A DNA stretch of 64,000 nucleotides from CADEFQ01 sp050249415 (GTDB lineage: Bacteria > Pseudomonadota > Gammaproteobacteria > Steroidobacterales > Steroidobacteraceae): contig JBFWQO010000001.1 in the NCBI GenBank assembly GCA_050249415.1, forward strand, positions 434,001 to 498,000, written 5' to 3'. The stretch's first letter is position 1, and every line of letters starts with the position of its first letter. A model generated the notes under the pieces. It was not told the DNA's origin, ran no database searches, and worked only from the letters and a program-made list of their open reading frames with translations. Below are positions 42,489 through 50,028 of this stretch, in pieces. The position numbers were made by a program, and so were the translations under genes.

Positions 42489-42908
42489 TTACTCGCAGAG
42501 GCTCGCGAGGTAGCCCTGCGCGACCGGCGAGAGCCGCTTGCGCGCGAGCGCACGCGCCTTCGGCGCGTCGACGAGGTACTCGAGCGGCCCCGAGACGAGC
42601 ATGCGCCGCACGCCCGGGTCGCGGGTCGAGATGCGGGCCATCTTGTTGAGGACGGTGAAGCCGCGGGCGATCTTGTCGCGGGAGACGCGACGCTGTTCGA
42701 TCACGCGGGCGAGGTATTGCCCGAAGCGGGCGTAGAGGAAGTAATCGTCGTCACCGACCTGGAAGCGCGCCTCCGCGAAAAAGTCGGGAAAATTCCGCTC
42801 GAGGTACTGACTGACTCTGTGCAGGCGGGGCTCAGGTTCGCTGTCGGCGGACATTTTGCGCTTGTTCATCTTCTCGGGTTCCACACCTCCGGGGGTCCTG
42901 ACCGCCAT
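42489..42908 (-). CDS. Hypothetical protein
   Basis: A 139-residue soluble protein that I do not assign. It has a charged N-terminus followed by a helical domain: RLHRVSQYLERNFPDFF, then DDDYFLYARFGQYLARVIEQRRVSRDKIARGFTVLNKMA, and a C-terminal YLASLCE. No signal peptide or membrane span. Start codons at 42908, 42869 (MNKRKMS) and 42854 are all in frame and none has a convincing ribosome-binding site; the domain begins after about residue 25, so a shorter form is possible. It is convergent with the RAYT element, its stop 5 bp beyond the repeat. Confidence 0.65.
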   Translation of the reverse strand: MAVRTPGGVEPEKMNKRKMSADSEPEPRLHRVSQYLERNFPDFFAEARFQVGDDDYFLYARFGQYLARVIEQRRVSRDKIARGFTVLNKMARISTRDPGVRRMLVSGPLEYLVDAPKARALARKRLSPVAQGYLASLCE

Positions 42909-43009
42909 TTCTGGGCGTCACGGGCGGTACCACACCCCGCAACGCGGCGCGAACGTTACGCCCGCACGCGATACGATGCAACAGGAATCACGGCGGCGAG
43001 CGAGCAACG

Positions 43010-44185
43010 ATGAACCGTCGAGAGCTCATGCAGGCGACACTCGCGACAGGCCTGCTCGGCGCGACGCGCGCACGCGCCGCCGAATCCGCACGAGAGACAT
43101 TCCGCGACGATCCCTTCACACTCGGCATCGCTTCGGGCTACCCGACGGCGAGCGGGGTCGTGCTCTGGACGCGCCTCGCGCCGAAGCCGCTCGCGCCGCT
43201 CGGCGGACTCACCGCGCCGCATGTCCCGGTCGACTGGGTGCTCGCCACCGACGAGAAGTTCACGCGCGTCGTGCGTTCCGGCACGGTGTACGCAACGCCC
43301 GACTGGGCGTACTCGGTGCACGTCGAACTCACGCGCCTCGAGCCCGCCCGCCTGTACTGGTACCGCTTCACCGCGGGGGGCGTGCGGAGCCCTGTCGGCC
43401 GTACCCGTACCGCGCCCGCAGCGGGCGCGCCGCAGGACCGGCTGCGTTTCGCGGTGGCATCGTGCCAGCAGTACGAGCACGGCTACTACGGCGCCTACCG
43501 CCACATGCTCGCCGACGATCCGGACTGGTTTCGCGCACGGCGTGCGGCCGCGTACCGCGCGTACTACGAACACATGCCGCCGCCGGGCGGGCGCAAGGAG
43601 CCGATGGATTGCCCGGCACTCGGGCACGATGCGGGATCGATGCTCGGGGCGCGACAGGAAGCGTGGCTCGATCGCGGGCTCGGCCAGGGGCGCGCGCGGT
43701 GGAACCTCCTCGCCCAGGGCGTCGTGATGAGCCACATCGACGAGCGGGCGGGCCCCGGCCGCCGCTACTGGACGGATTCCTGGAACGGCTATCCCGCGTC
43801 CCGCCAGCGCCTGCTCGACGCGCTCGTGCGCCACCGCACGCCGAACCCGGTGTGCCTGTCAGGCGATCTCCACACGTTCCTCGTGGGCGGCATCCATGCG
43901 ACGCCGGACGACCTCACGACAGCGGTCGTCGCCACCGAGTTCGTGACGAGCTCGATTTCGTCCCAGGGTCTCTCCGAGGCGCGTATCGACGCCTTGCGGA
44001 AGGAGAACCCCAACCTCGTGTTCGGCACGAGCGCCTGCCGCGGGTACCTGCGCTGCGAGATCACGCCACAGCGCCTCGCGGCCGATCCCGTGGCCATGGA
44101 ACGCACGGATGTGCGCGACGCGTCGCGCAGGACGCTCGCGGCTTTCGTGGTCGAGGACGGAGCGCCCGGCGTGGCGAGCGGCTAA
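43010..44185 (+). CDS. PhoD-like phosphodiesterase lacking central metal-binding region
   Basis: A 391-residue protein with a Tat-like signal (NRRELMQATLATGLLG). The PhoD N-terminal domain and start of the catalytic domain are clear (FTLGIASGYPTASGVVLWTRL ... FAVASCQQYEHGYYGAYRHML), as is the C-terminal part (FRARRAAAYRAYYEHMP, SWNGYPASRQRLLDAL, CLSGDLHTF). Normal PhoD proteins are about 500 residues. The segment with HLGDYIYE and DDHE-type metal ligands, expected between residues about 168 and 173 (near 43515), is absent, as if cut out in frame. It is probably inactive or altered. It overlaps the S41 stop convergently. Confidence 0.8.
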   Translation: MNRRELMQATLATGLLGATRARAAESARETFRDDPFTLGIASGYPTASGVVLWTRLAPKPLAPLGGLTAPHVPVDWVLATDEKFTRVVRSGTVYATPDWAYSVHVELTRLEPARLYWYRFTAGGVRSPVGRTRTAPAAGAPQDRLRFAVASCQQYEHGYYGAYRHMLADDPDWFRARRAAAYRAYYEHMPPPGGRKEPMDCPALGHDAGSMLGARQEAWLDRGLGQGRARWNLLAQGVVMSHIDERAGPGRRYWTDSWNGYPASRQRLLDALVRHRTPNPVCLSGDLHTFLVGGIHATPDDLTTAVVATEFVTSSISSQGLSEARIDALRKENPNLVFGTSACRGYLRCEITPQRLAADPVAMERTDVRDASRRTLAAFVVEDGAPGVASG

Positions 44186-45765
44186 CGCCGCAGGATCCGG
44201 TTCTCGAGCCACGGTGACTTCGGAATGCGCGGTTCCGCGAGCGGCAGCGCACCCGCCGAGGCCTTGCCTGCCACGCCGCTCGGCGGCACGCCGCACCGGC
44301 CGGACGCCCGATAGTCCAGCGCCGCGGCGAGGCGGCCTTCCGCCGGATCGCCGAGCGCACGGGAGAAATCGTCCGCGACCGAGCAACCGGGCACCGACAC
44401 ACCGATCATGCCGGCGGTATTGGCCGGCGAGAAGCCGTCCGGATAGTCGCCGAACTGCCTGGCGTTGACGCCGCGGAACTGGATCGAGAAGTACGTCGTG
44501 CCGCAGTTGTCGGTCGGATAGAAACCGTACGGCTTGCCGCAGGTGGTCGAGCCGACCTGGACGACCTCCACGTCGATGCCGCGCAAGCTGTTCATGATCG
44601 ATTCGCTCGCCGAGCAGGTGCCGGCACCCGTCAGTACGTACACGCGTCCGAGGCCGAGGGTCGGCAGCGGCGTGCCCGCCGCGACGCTGAAGCCCTCGGC
44701 GGTGTCGTGGAACGGAATGGGCGCCAGTGTCTCGCCCGTGACCGGATCGCGCGTCGGGTGCTGGTCGTTGAACTGCAGCAGCTCGAAGGTCCGCCCGCCC
44801 GTACGCGCGCCACCCGCGATCATGTAGGCGAGCTCGCTCGCGATATCGAGGAAGCCACCGCCGTTGTAGCGCACGTCGAGCACGAGATCGACGACGCCGG
44901 CGTCGCGCAGCGCCGTGATCGCATCGACGAGCCCGGCCTCCGACGTCGCGATATGGTCATTGAACAGCAGATAGCCGACCGGGCCGGTCGCGGTCGCGAT
45001 CGTGCCCACGTTCTGCACCGGCGTCGAGGTCACGTTCGCCGAGGTCATCGACACCGTACGCTGCGACCCGCTGCCGACGTCCTGCACGGTGAAGGAGTGG
45101 GATTCGCCGGCGGCGAGCGGCGACATCGCGTCGTTCAGGCGGTCGATGTCGGCCTGTACGTTCGTGTTCACGACGTCGATGCCGTCGATGGCGAACACGC
45201 GCGCGCCGCGCGCGAGGCCGACCATTGCCGCGGGAGAGGAAGCGCCGGGCTCGATATACGCGACGCGCACGTCGCGCGGCGGCGTGGCGGAGAGCACGGC
45301 CCACTGCGCGCCGTAGCTCGCCGATTCGCCCGACTGCGACAGGGCGAGCCACTCGTCGGTCGGGACCGTGAAGTGGAAGCGGTCCTTCGGCTGGCCGGAC
45401 GCGGTCACGGCCGCCGTCTTCAGCGCATCGAAATAGTCGAGGACGCCATAGCCGGCCGGATTGAGGTCCGGCGCCTCCCGGTACCAGAGGTACAGCTCGT
45501 GCGTCCACGAGCGCAGCCAGTTCTTTTCGTCGAGTGCCGTGCCGGGCTGGTCCGGCCACGGGCGGCCGCTCGAGGGGTCGGTGCCGGTACGGGGCGCGGC
45601 GCAGCGTGCCTCGAATACGGTGGAGGCGTCGAAGCGGCCGGGCACGTAGCCGGACCCGCCGATCGGGGGCCCGCTTCCGCCGCCACCGCCACCCCCGCCG
45701 CACGAGCCGAGGACTGTCGAGAGCAGGCCGGCGAGGACGATTCCGCTCAAACGCTGCCGAATCAT
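44182..45765 (-). CDS. S41 family C-terminal processing-type protease, lipoprotein
   Basis: A 527-residue lipoprotein. The signal ends LLSTVLGSC followed by a nine-residue polyglycine run. A helical N-terminal domain (LRSWTHELYLWYREAPDLNP) precedes a PDZ-like segment (ARGARVFAIDGIDVVNTN). The S41 domain follows, with VDLVLDVRYNGGGFLDIASELAYMI, the nucleophile Ser in GAGTCSASESIMNSL, and TTCGKPYGFYP in the region expected to carry the base. Start at 45765 has Shine-Dalgarno AGGGAG; the longer frame is not used. Likely a periplasmic protease of unknown substrate. Confidence 0.87.
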   Translation of the reverse strand: MIRQRLSGIVLAGLLSTVLGSCGGGGGGGGSGPPIGGSGYVPGRFDASTVFEARCAAPRTGTDPSSGRPWPDQPGTALDEKNWLRSWTHELYLWYREAPDLNPAGYGVLDYFDALKTAAVTASGQPKDRFHFTVPTDEWLALSQSGESASYGAQWAVLSATPPRDVRVAYIEPGASSPAAMVGLARGARVFAIDGIDVVNTNVQADIDRLNDAMSPLAAGESHSFTVQDVGSGSQRTVSMTSANVTSTPVQNVGTIATATGPVGYLLFNDHIATSEAGLVDAITALRDAGVVDLVLDVRYNGGGFLDIASELAYMIAGGARTGGRTFELLQFNDQHPTRDPVTGETLAPIPFHDTAEGFSVAAGTPLPTLGLGRVYVLTGAGTCSASESIMNSLRGIDVEVVQVGSTTCGKPYGFYPTDNCGTTYFSIQFRGVNARQFGDYPDGFSPANTAGMIGVSVPGCSVADDFSRALGDPAEGRLAAALDYRASGRCGVPPSGVAGKASAGALPLAEPRIPKSPWLENRILRR

Positions 45766-45890
45766 GGGCGCTCCCTGCGGGCACGCACGCCGCGCAATTG
45801 ATCGTGCCGCCGGGGCCGGCACGTCCGGACGAATCATAATGGAGACACGTGCACAGTCGGATGTCGTCGCGACGCGACGTGCGGACCCGG

Positions 45891-45918
45891 AAAAAATCAG
45901 CCCCGCGCGAGGCGGGGC
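45891..45918 (-). terminator. Rho-independent terminator (minus strand)
   Basis: On the minus strand GCCCCGC-CTCGC-GCGGGGC (45918-45900) forms a perfect 7-bp stem, followed by TGA and six T (45896-45891). It ends transcription coming from the right, in the gap between the S41 gene and the gene at 46346. Confidence 0.85.
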
Positions 45919-46203
45919 CGGAGTCTGCTCGAACATTCGAGGTCGGTCGCTGTCAGCTGCCACCGTTCGCGTCTTGATGCGCGAACGACGGGCGGCGTTT
46001 CACGGACATAAACGATTACGGCTGGAACGTTGGGGCCATGCCCCGGCCAAACCTGAAAGGCCCGCGTGTCAGTTCACACTCTTCGTCGTTCCCGACAGTG
46101 GCATCATTTGCCGCCATCTGGACCCGTGTCCGCGCCGACTGCCTCGACTTTTTATCGGTAAACCCTGTCTGCTCCCCGCATCACCCGGATGCCTGCGTGC
46201 CTG
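45891..46203 (-). ncRNA. Candidate sigma-54-dependent ~310-nt small RNA
   Basis: Bounded by a sigma-54 element (46229-46214) and the terminator at 45918-45891 on the minus strand. Within it are further perfect hairpins: GTTCGCG...CGCGAAC (stem of 7), CTCGAA-TG-TTCGAG, and GGGGC-ATG-GCCCC. Only tiny reading frames exist (for example MSVKRRPSFAHQDANGGS). The rest of the 580-bp gap (45766-46345) holds no recognised gene. Confidence 0.45.
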
Positions 46204-46213
46204 CACAACCTGC

Positions 46214-46229
46214 AGCAATAGTCGCGCCA
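46214..46229 (-). promoter_or_regulatory. Sigma-54 promoter (-24/-12)
   Basis: On the minus strand TGGCGCGACTATTGCT differs from TGGCAC-N5-TTGCW at one position, with the conserved GG and GC pairs at the correct 11-bp distance. The predicted start is near 46203. About 80-90 bp upstream is the palindrome-like site 46309-46293, a suitable distance for an enhancer-binding activator. Confidence 0.6.
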
Positions 46230-46292
46230 ACTTGCTGAACCCCAGCTGAATCCGGAGCTTATGGGCGCAACTGGATTGCGATACGAGGGGAT

Positions 46293-46309
46293 TGTAAACC
46301 CTGTCGACA
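46293..46309 (-). promoter_or_regulatory. Putative activator site TGTCG-N7-TTACA
   Basis: The minus strand reads TGTCGACAGGGTTTACA. Its plus-strand core GTAAACCCTGTC (46294-46305) is repeated exactly at 46158-46169, inside the predicted transcript. A related spacing (TGTCG-N8-CTACA) occurs at 29018-29035. It may be an upstream activating sequence for the sigma-54 promoter at 46229-46214. Confidence 0.4.
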
Positions 46310-46345
46310 GAAAGTCTACGTCGTTTCGGCGCGACAGCCGATGTA

Positions 46346-47080
46346 TCAGCCGCGGCTCAGCTCGACGAGCTCGTACCAGGTCTGCATGTAGCCCGCGACG
46401 CCGCCCTTCAGGAACAGGAAATCCCCGTCGCTCGTGCACCAGACGTCGTACGGCGGGTGCTCCTCGGGCAATTCCCTGTTGGCGACGAACTGGAAGTGGA
46501 ATGCGTCGAACGATCCGGCGCCGACGGTCACTTCCTCCGACCCGACATACACGATGTTCACGCCGATCGAGTGCAGCATCGGGCCCGTGGCGCCGCGATG
46601 GTCGGGTGAAGACAGCAGCATCGGGTGAATCCGCTGCACGACGCCGGGCTGCGCGCGATCGATCAGGCGCAGGTGCCACGCGTCGCAGGCGATGGCATGG
46701 TTCTGGAAGGTGACGAGCGGTGTCGCGAGCGCCATCGTCTGGCGCACCCGGCCTTCCGCCGCCGTCCACGTTTCGCACTCCGCGACTCGTGGCGCAAAGC
46801 GAAACCACCCCGAGCCGGTGAACCGGTCGCCGACCGAGATGCGCACGAAGCAGTCGGTCGGCATCCAGTCCGCATCGAGTGCGTAGGTGATGTCGCGCAT
46901 CACACTCGGGCGGTCGTCGATCTCGCAGTGGGCGGTGCAGGTGCGTGCGCCGTCCGCATGCGTGTCGATGCGGAAGTATTCGCGACCCCGCTCCTCGCCC
47001 ATGCGTTCCGGCTTGCGGCTGGTGTAGAGGATGCGGCCCATCACGCTTCGATGGTCACGCTGCAACACTGAACTGCTCAT
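46346..47080 (-). CDS. Hypothetical protein, co-transcribed with MATE gene
   Basis: A 244-residue soluble protein that I do not assign. No signal peptide. Features are FRIDTHADGARTCTAHCEIDD, YALDADWMPTDCFVRISVGDRFTGSGWFRF, VNIVYVGSEEVTVGAGSFDAFHFQF and YDVWCTSDGDFLFLKGGVAGYMQTWYELVEL, a mostly beta pattern that could be a lipocalin-like or DUF3108-like barrel (guess). The ATG at 47080 has GGAGG upstream and overlaps the MATE stop (ATGA), so translation is coupled. The longer frame inside the MATE gene is not used. Confidence 0.75.
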   Translation of the reverse strand: MSSSVLQRDHRSVMGRILYTSRKPERMGEERGREYFRIDTHADGARTCTAHCEIDDRPSVMRDITYALDADWMPTDCFVRISVGDRFTGSGWFRFAPRVAECETWTAAEGRVRQTMALATPLVTFQNHAIACDAWHLRLIDRAQPGVVQRIHPMLLSSPDHRGATGPMLHSIGVNIVYVGSEEVTVGAGSFDAFHFQFVANRELPEEHPPYDVWCTSDGDFLFLKGGVAGYMQTWYELVELSRG

Positions 47081-48411
47081 CGAACCTCCAGGAGCCGGCC
47101 GCTGCGCACCCATTGCCTGAACAGCAGGTGTTGCTGCAGGCCGCGTGCCGCATTGAAGAGGGTGAACGCGAGCCACAGGCCGTGGTTGCCGAGGCTGCGC
47201 GTCAACCACCACGCGGGCAGGAACACGGCAACGGCGCCCAGCATCACCCCGAACATGGCGCCGGCGCGCTGCGCGCCGACGAAGACGCCATCGTAGAGGA
47301 ACGCCCACGCGCAGACGAGCGGCGAGAGAACCATCCACGGCAAGTACCTATACGCCGCGTCGATCACCACCGGGACGCTGGTCACGATGCGGACCGCGAG
47401 CGGTCCGAGCACGGCAAAGGCCACGGCGATCGCGAGCGCGGCGGCGAGCGTGAGCACGAGGCATTCGCGCACGATGCGGTGCACCGCCTGCGCGTCGCGC
47501 GCGCCGATCGCGCGTCCCGAGAGCGATTCGGCGGCATTGGCGAAGCCGTCGAGGACGTACGCCATCAGGTACTGCAGGTTCACGAGGATCGCGTTCGCGG
47601 CGAGGATCGCGTCGGTCTGGCGCGCGCCCATCGTCGTCAGGAACGCGAACGCGAACATCAGCAGGAGCGTGCGCAGGAAGAGCGCGCCATTGGCGGCGAA
47701 CATCGCGTGCAGGCCCGGCAGGTGCAGGATCTGCGCACGCAGCCAGCGGCCGGGCCGCTGCGCGAGCTCCCGTCGCGCGAGCGCGAGGCCGATGCCGCAG
47801 CCGACGTACTCCGCTACGAGCGAGGCCCACGCGACGCCGCGGACCGCGAGGCCGAAGCCCGGCACGAGGGCGAGGTCGAGCACGATGTTGATGATATTGG
47901 CGCCGAGCACCATCGTGAGCGGTGCACGGGCATTGCCGAGCCCGATGAACCAGCCGATCAGCGCGAAATTCGCGAGCGCCGCCGGTGCGCTCCAGATGCG
48001 TATCGCGTAATAGTCCCACGCCGTCGCGGCCACCGCGGGGCTCGGCTCGATCACGCGCAGCGCGAATGCGCCGAGCGGCACCTGCACGAGCAGCAGCAGC
48101 ACGCCGAGGTACAGCGCCGTGCCGCCGGCCTGCGCGAACACCGTGCGGAGGCGAGTCGCGTCGCCGGCGCCCGCGGCCTGGGCAGCGAGCCCGGTGGTCG
48201 TCATCCGCAGGAAGTTGAGCGCCGTGAAGGTGAAGCTCAGGATCACCGCGCCGACCGCGACGGCGCCGATGTAGTGCGCGTCACCGAGGTGTCCGACCAC
48301 CGCCGTGTCGACGAGCCCGATGAGGGCGGGCGAGATGTTCGCGAGGATCATCGGACCCGCGATACCGAGGATCTCGCGCCGGCGCGCGCCGAATGCTTCC
48401 CGCCAGCGCAC
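47077..48411 (-). CDS. dinF: MATE family efflux transporter, DinF-like
   Basis: A 444-residue, 12-segment multidrug/toxic-compound extrusion protein. It begins with GIAGPMILANISPALIGLVDTAVVGHLGDAHYIGAVAVG, the DinF-type TM1-TM2 signature, and has LGNARAPLTMVLGANIINIVLDLALV at TM5 and FANAAESLSGRAIGA at TM7. It exports cationic drugs or metabolites using Na+ or H+. GTG start at 48411, 3 nt after the M48 protease stop, so it belongs to the M48-MATE-hypothetical operon. Confidence 0.92.
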   Translation of the reverse strand: MRWREAFGARRREILGIAGPMILANISPALIGLVDTAVVGHLGDAHYIGAVAVGAVILSFTFTALNFLRMTTTGLAAQAAGAGDATRLRTVFAQAGGTALYLGVLLLLVQVPLGAFALRVIEPSPAVAATAWDYYAIRIWSAPAALANFALIGWFIGLGNARAPLTMVLGANIINIVLDLALVPGFGLAVRGVAWASLVAEYVGCGIGLALARRELAQRPGRWLRAQILHLPGLHAMFAANGALFLRTLLLMFAFAFLTTMGARQTDAILAANAILVNLQYLMAYVLDGFANAAESLSGRAIGARDAQAVHRIVRECLVLTLAAALAIAVAFAVLGPLAVRIVTSVPVVIDAAYRYLPWMVLSPLVCAWAFLYDGVFVGAQRAGAMFGVMLGAVAVFLPAWWLTRSLGNHGLWLAFTLFNAARGLQQHLLFRQWVRSGRLLEVR

Positions 48412-48414
48412 GCG

Positions 48415-49998
48415 CTAGGGCGCGGGCTGCGCCGCGTCGACGCGGACCCTGACGAATTTCAGCTGTTCCGCCGTCAGGTGGGTCGTGTCGATCGCGCGCG
48501 ATGCGCGCTGGCCCGACGGCACCGGCCCGCGGAACTGCACGGCGGCGCCGTGCTGCAGGATCCGGCCGTTCGCATCGACGAGCACGGGTGTCACCACGAT
48601 CGCGGCGAGCGGCAGCGGCGCGCGGTTCTCGATGATCACGTAGACGCGGCCGTTGGCGTCGGCCTGCAGGCCAGCGGCGACATAGTTGCCGGGATGCTGC
48701 GGCAGGTCGAGCCTCACGTACTCGGCCGTCGCTTCCTTGCCGTAGCGGCTGTCCGAACCGGCGGCGGACTTGAAGTACTGCATCGCCGCTGCGGCGTCGC
48801 CGCGATCGCGGGCGATCGCGCCGAGGTAGTACGCGGCCGGTGCGGTCGGCAGGAGCTTCGCACTGCGCTCGAATGCGCTGCGCGCCGTCGCCTTGTCGCC
48901 GAGTTCGTACGCGGCCATGCCGAGGCCGAGCGAGGAGCCGAAATAGTCCCCGTTCAGCGCCTCGGCCCTGCGGAAGTACCCGAGCGCCTCCTGCGGCTGC
49001 TGGCGCGCGAGCGCGAGGTCGCCGAGCAATTGCTGTGCGCGGCCTGCCTTCGGCAGCAGTCGCGCGGCTTCGAGCGCGAGCGCCTGCGCGCGGTCGTACT
49101 CCTGTTTGCGCGCGGCGGCGACGGCCTCGTCGTACTTGCCGTAGCCCGGCTTCATCTTCATGAGCGGCGCCATGTGCGCCGCGTACGTGTCGGCGCCGAT
49201 CACGCCGCCGCGGCCGAGCTCGCCCGCCGTGGCGCGATTCTGCTCGACGCGTTCCTGCGACGGCGGATGCGAGGCGAAGAGACCCTCGAGCCATCCCTGC
49301 TGCTTTGCGCCCTGTCTGGAGAGGCGTACGAAGGTCTCCTGCAGCGTGACCGCGCCCTGCGGGTCGTAACCCGCGAGCTTCATGTACTTCATGCCGTAGT
49401 GGTCGGCCTCGAGTTCCTGGTCGCGGCCGTATTTCAGTTGCAGCATCTGCAGGCCGATGGCGGAGCCCCCCAGTGCCAGGTTCGCGAGGCCCGCATCCAT
49501 GCCGCCCACCGCGGCGCCGATCTGCGCGGCCGCCATCCCGACCTGCATGATCGTGCCGCGTTCCTGCGCCTTCGCGCCGTGGCGCGCGGCCGCATGCACG
49601 ATCTCGTGGCCGAGCACGGCGGCGAGTTCCGCCTCGCTCGTGAGCTCGGTGAGGAGGCCGCGATTCACGGCGATCTTGCCGCCGGGCAGCGCCCACGCAT
49701 TCGGTACGGAGTTGTCGAGGACGACGAACTCGTAGGGCAGCTTGCGATCCGACACCGCCGCGAGCCTCTGGCCGACGCCATTCACATAGGCGGTGAGTTC
49801 GGGCAGCACGTCGAAATCGCCGCCCTCGACCTGGCGCATCGGTGCGTATTGCTGTGCCCCGATCGCGAGTTCCTGCGCCTCGGAGACGAACTGGATTTCC
49901 TTCTTGCCGGTGACCGGATTGACGCCGCAGGCGCCGAGGGCCGCGGCGAGCGCCACGGCCAGCGCGAGCCATCCATGGCGAATCCGGGGGAACTTCAT
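48415..49998 (-). CDS. M48 family metalloprotease lipoprotein with TPRs (BepA/LoiP-like)
   Basis: A 527-residue exported protein. The signal ends AAALGAC (Cys about 24) followed by GVNPVTGKKEIQFVSE, usual for this group. The zinc site is HEIVH (131-135) with the third ligand in ELEADHYGMKYM. A tetratricopeptide region fills about residues 280-420 (DRAQALALEAARLLPKAGRAQQLLGDLALARQQ...), and a beta domain closes the protein. It probably degrades misfolded outer-membrane proteins in the periplasm. GTG at 50001 and ATG at 49998 are adjacent; the ATG is used, behind GGGGAAGGGGA. Confidence 0.9.
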   Translation of the reverse strand: MKFPRIRHGWLALAVALAAALGACGVNPVTGKKEIQFVSEAQELAIGAQQYAPMRQVEGGDFDVLPELTAYVNGVGQRLAAVSDRKLPYEFVVLDNSVPNAWALPGGKIAVNRGLLTELTSEAELAAVLGHEIVHAAARHGAKAQERGTIMQVGMAAAQIGAAVGGMDAGLANLALGGSAIGLQMLQLKYGRDQELEADHYGMKYMKLAGYDPQGAVTLQETFVRLSRQGAKQQGWLEGLFASHPPSQERVEQNRATAGELGRGGVIGADTYAAHMAPLMKMKPGYGKYDEAVAAARKQEYDRAQALALEAARLLPKAGRAQQLLGDLALARQQPQEALGYFRRAEALNGDYFGSSLGLGMAAYELGDKATARSAFERSAKLLPTAPAAYYLGAIARDRGDAAAAMQYFKSAAGSDSRYGKEATAEYVRLDLPQHPGNYVAAGLQADANGRVYVIIENRAPLPLAAIVVTPVLVDANGRILQHGAAVQFRGPVPSGQRASRAIDTTHLTAEQLKFVRVRVDAAQPAP

Positions 49999-50028
49999 CA
50001 CGGCAATCCCCTTCCCCGCACCCGCGGG

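Noticed and set aside
46034..46049. Second sigma-54-like element on the minus strand (TGGCCGGGGCATGGCC)
   Set aside because: Spacing is right, but the -12 part lacks the TTGC core and the sequence is also a GC hairpin (GGGGC-ATG-GCCCC). The element at 46229-46214 is much better.
45764..46249. 161-codon plus-strand frame in the 46-kb gap
   Set aside because: No family resemblance, Arg/Cys/Pro-rich, no Shine-Dalgarno, and it crosses a minus-strand terminator and promoter. Treated as non-coding.
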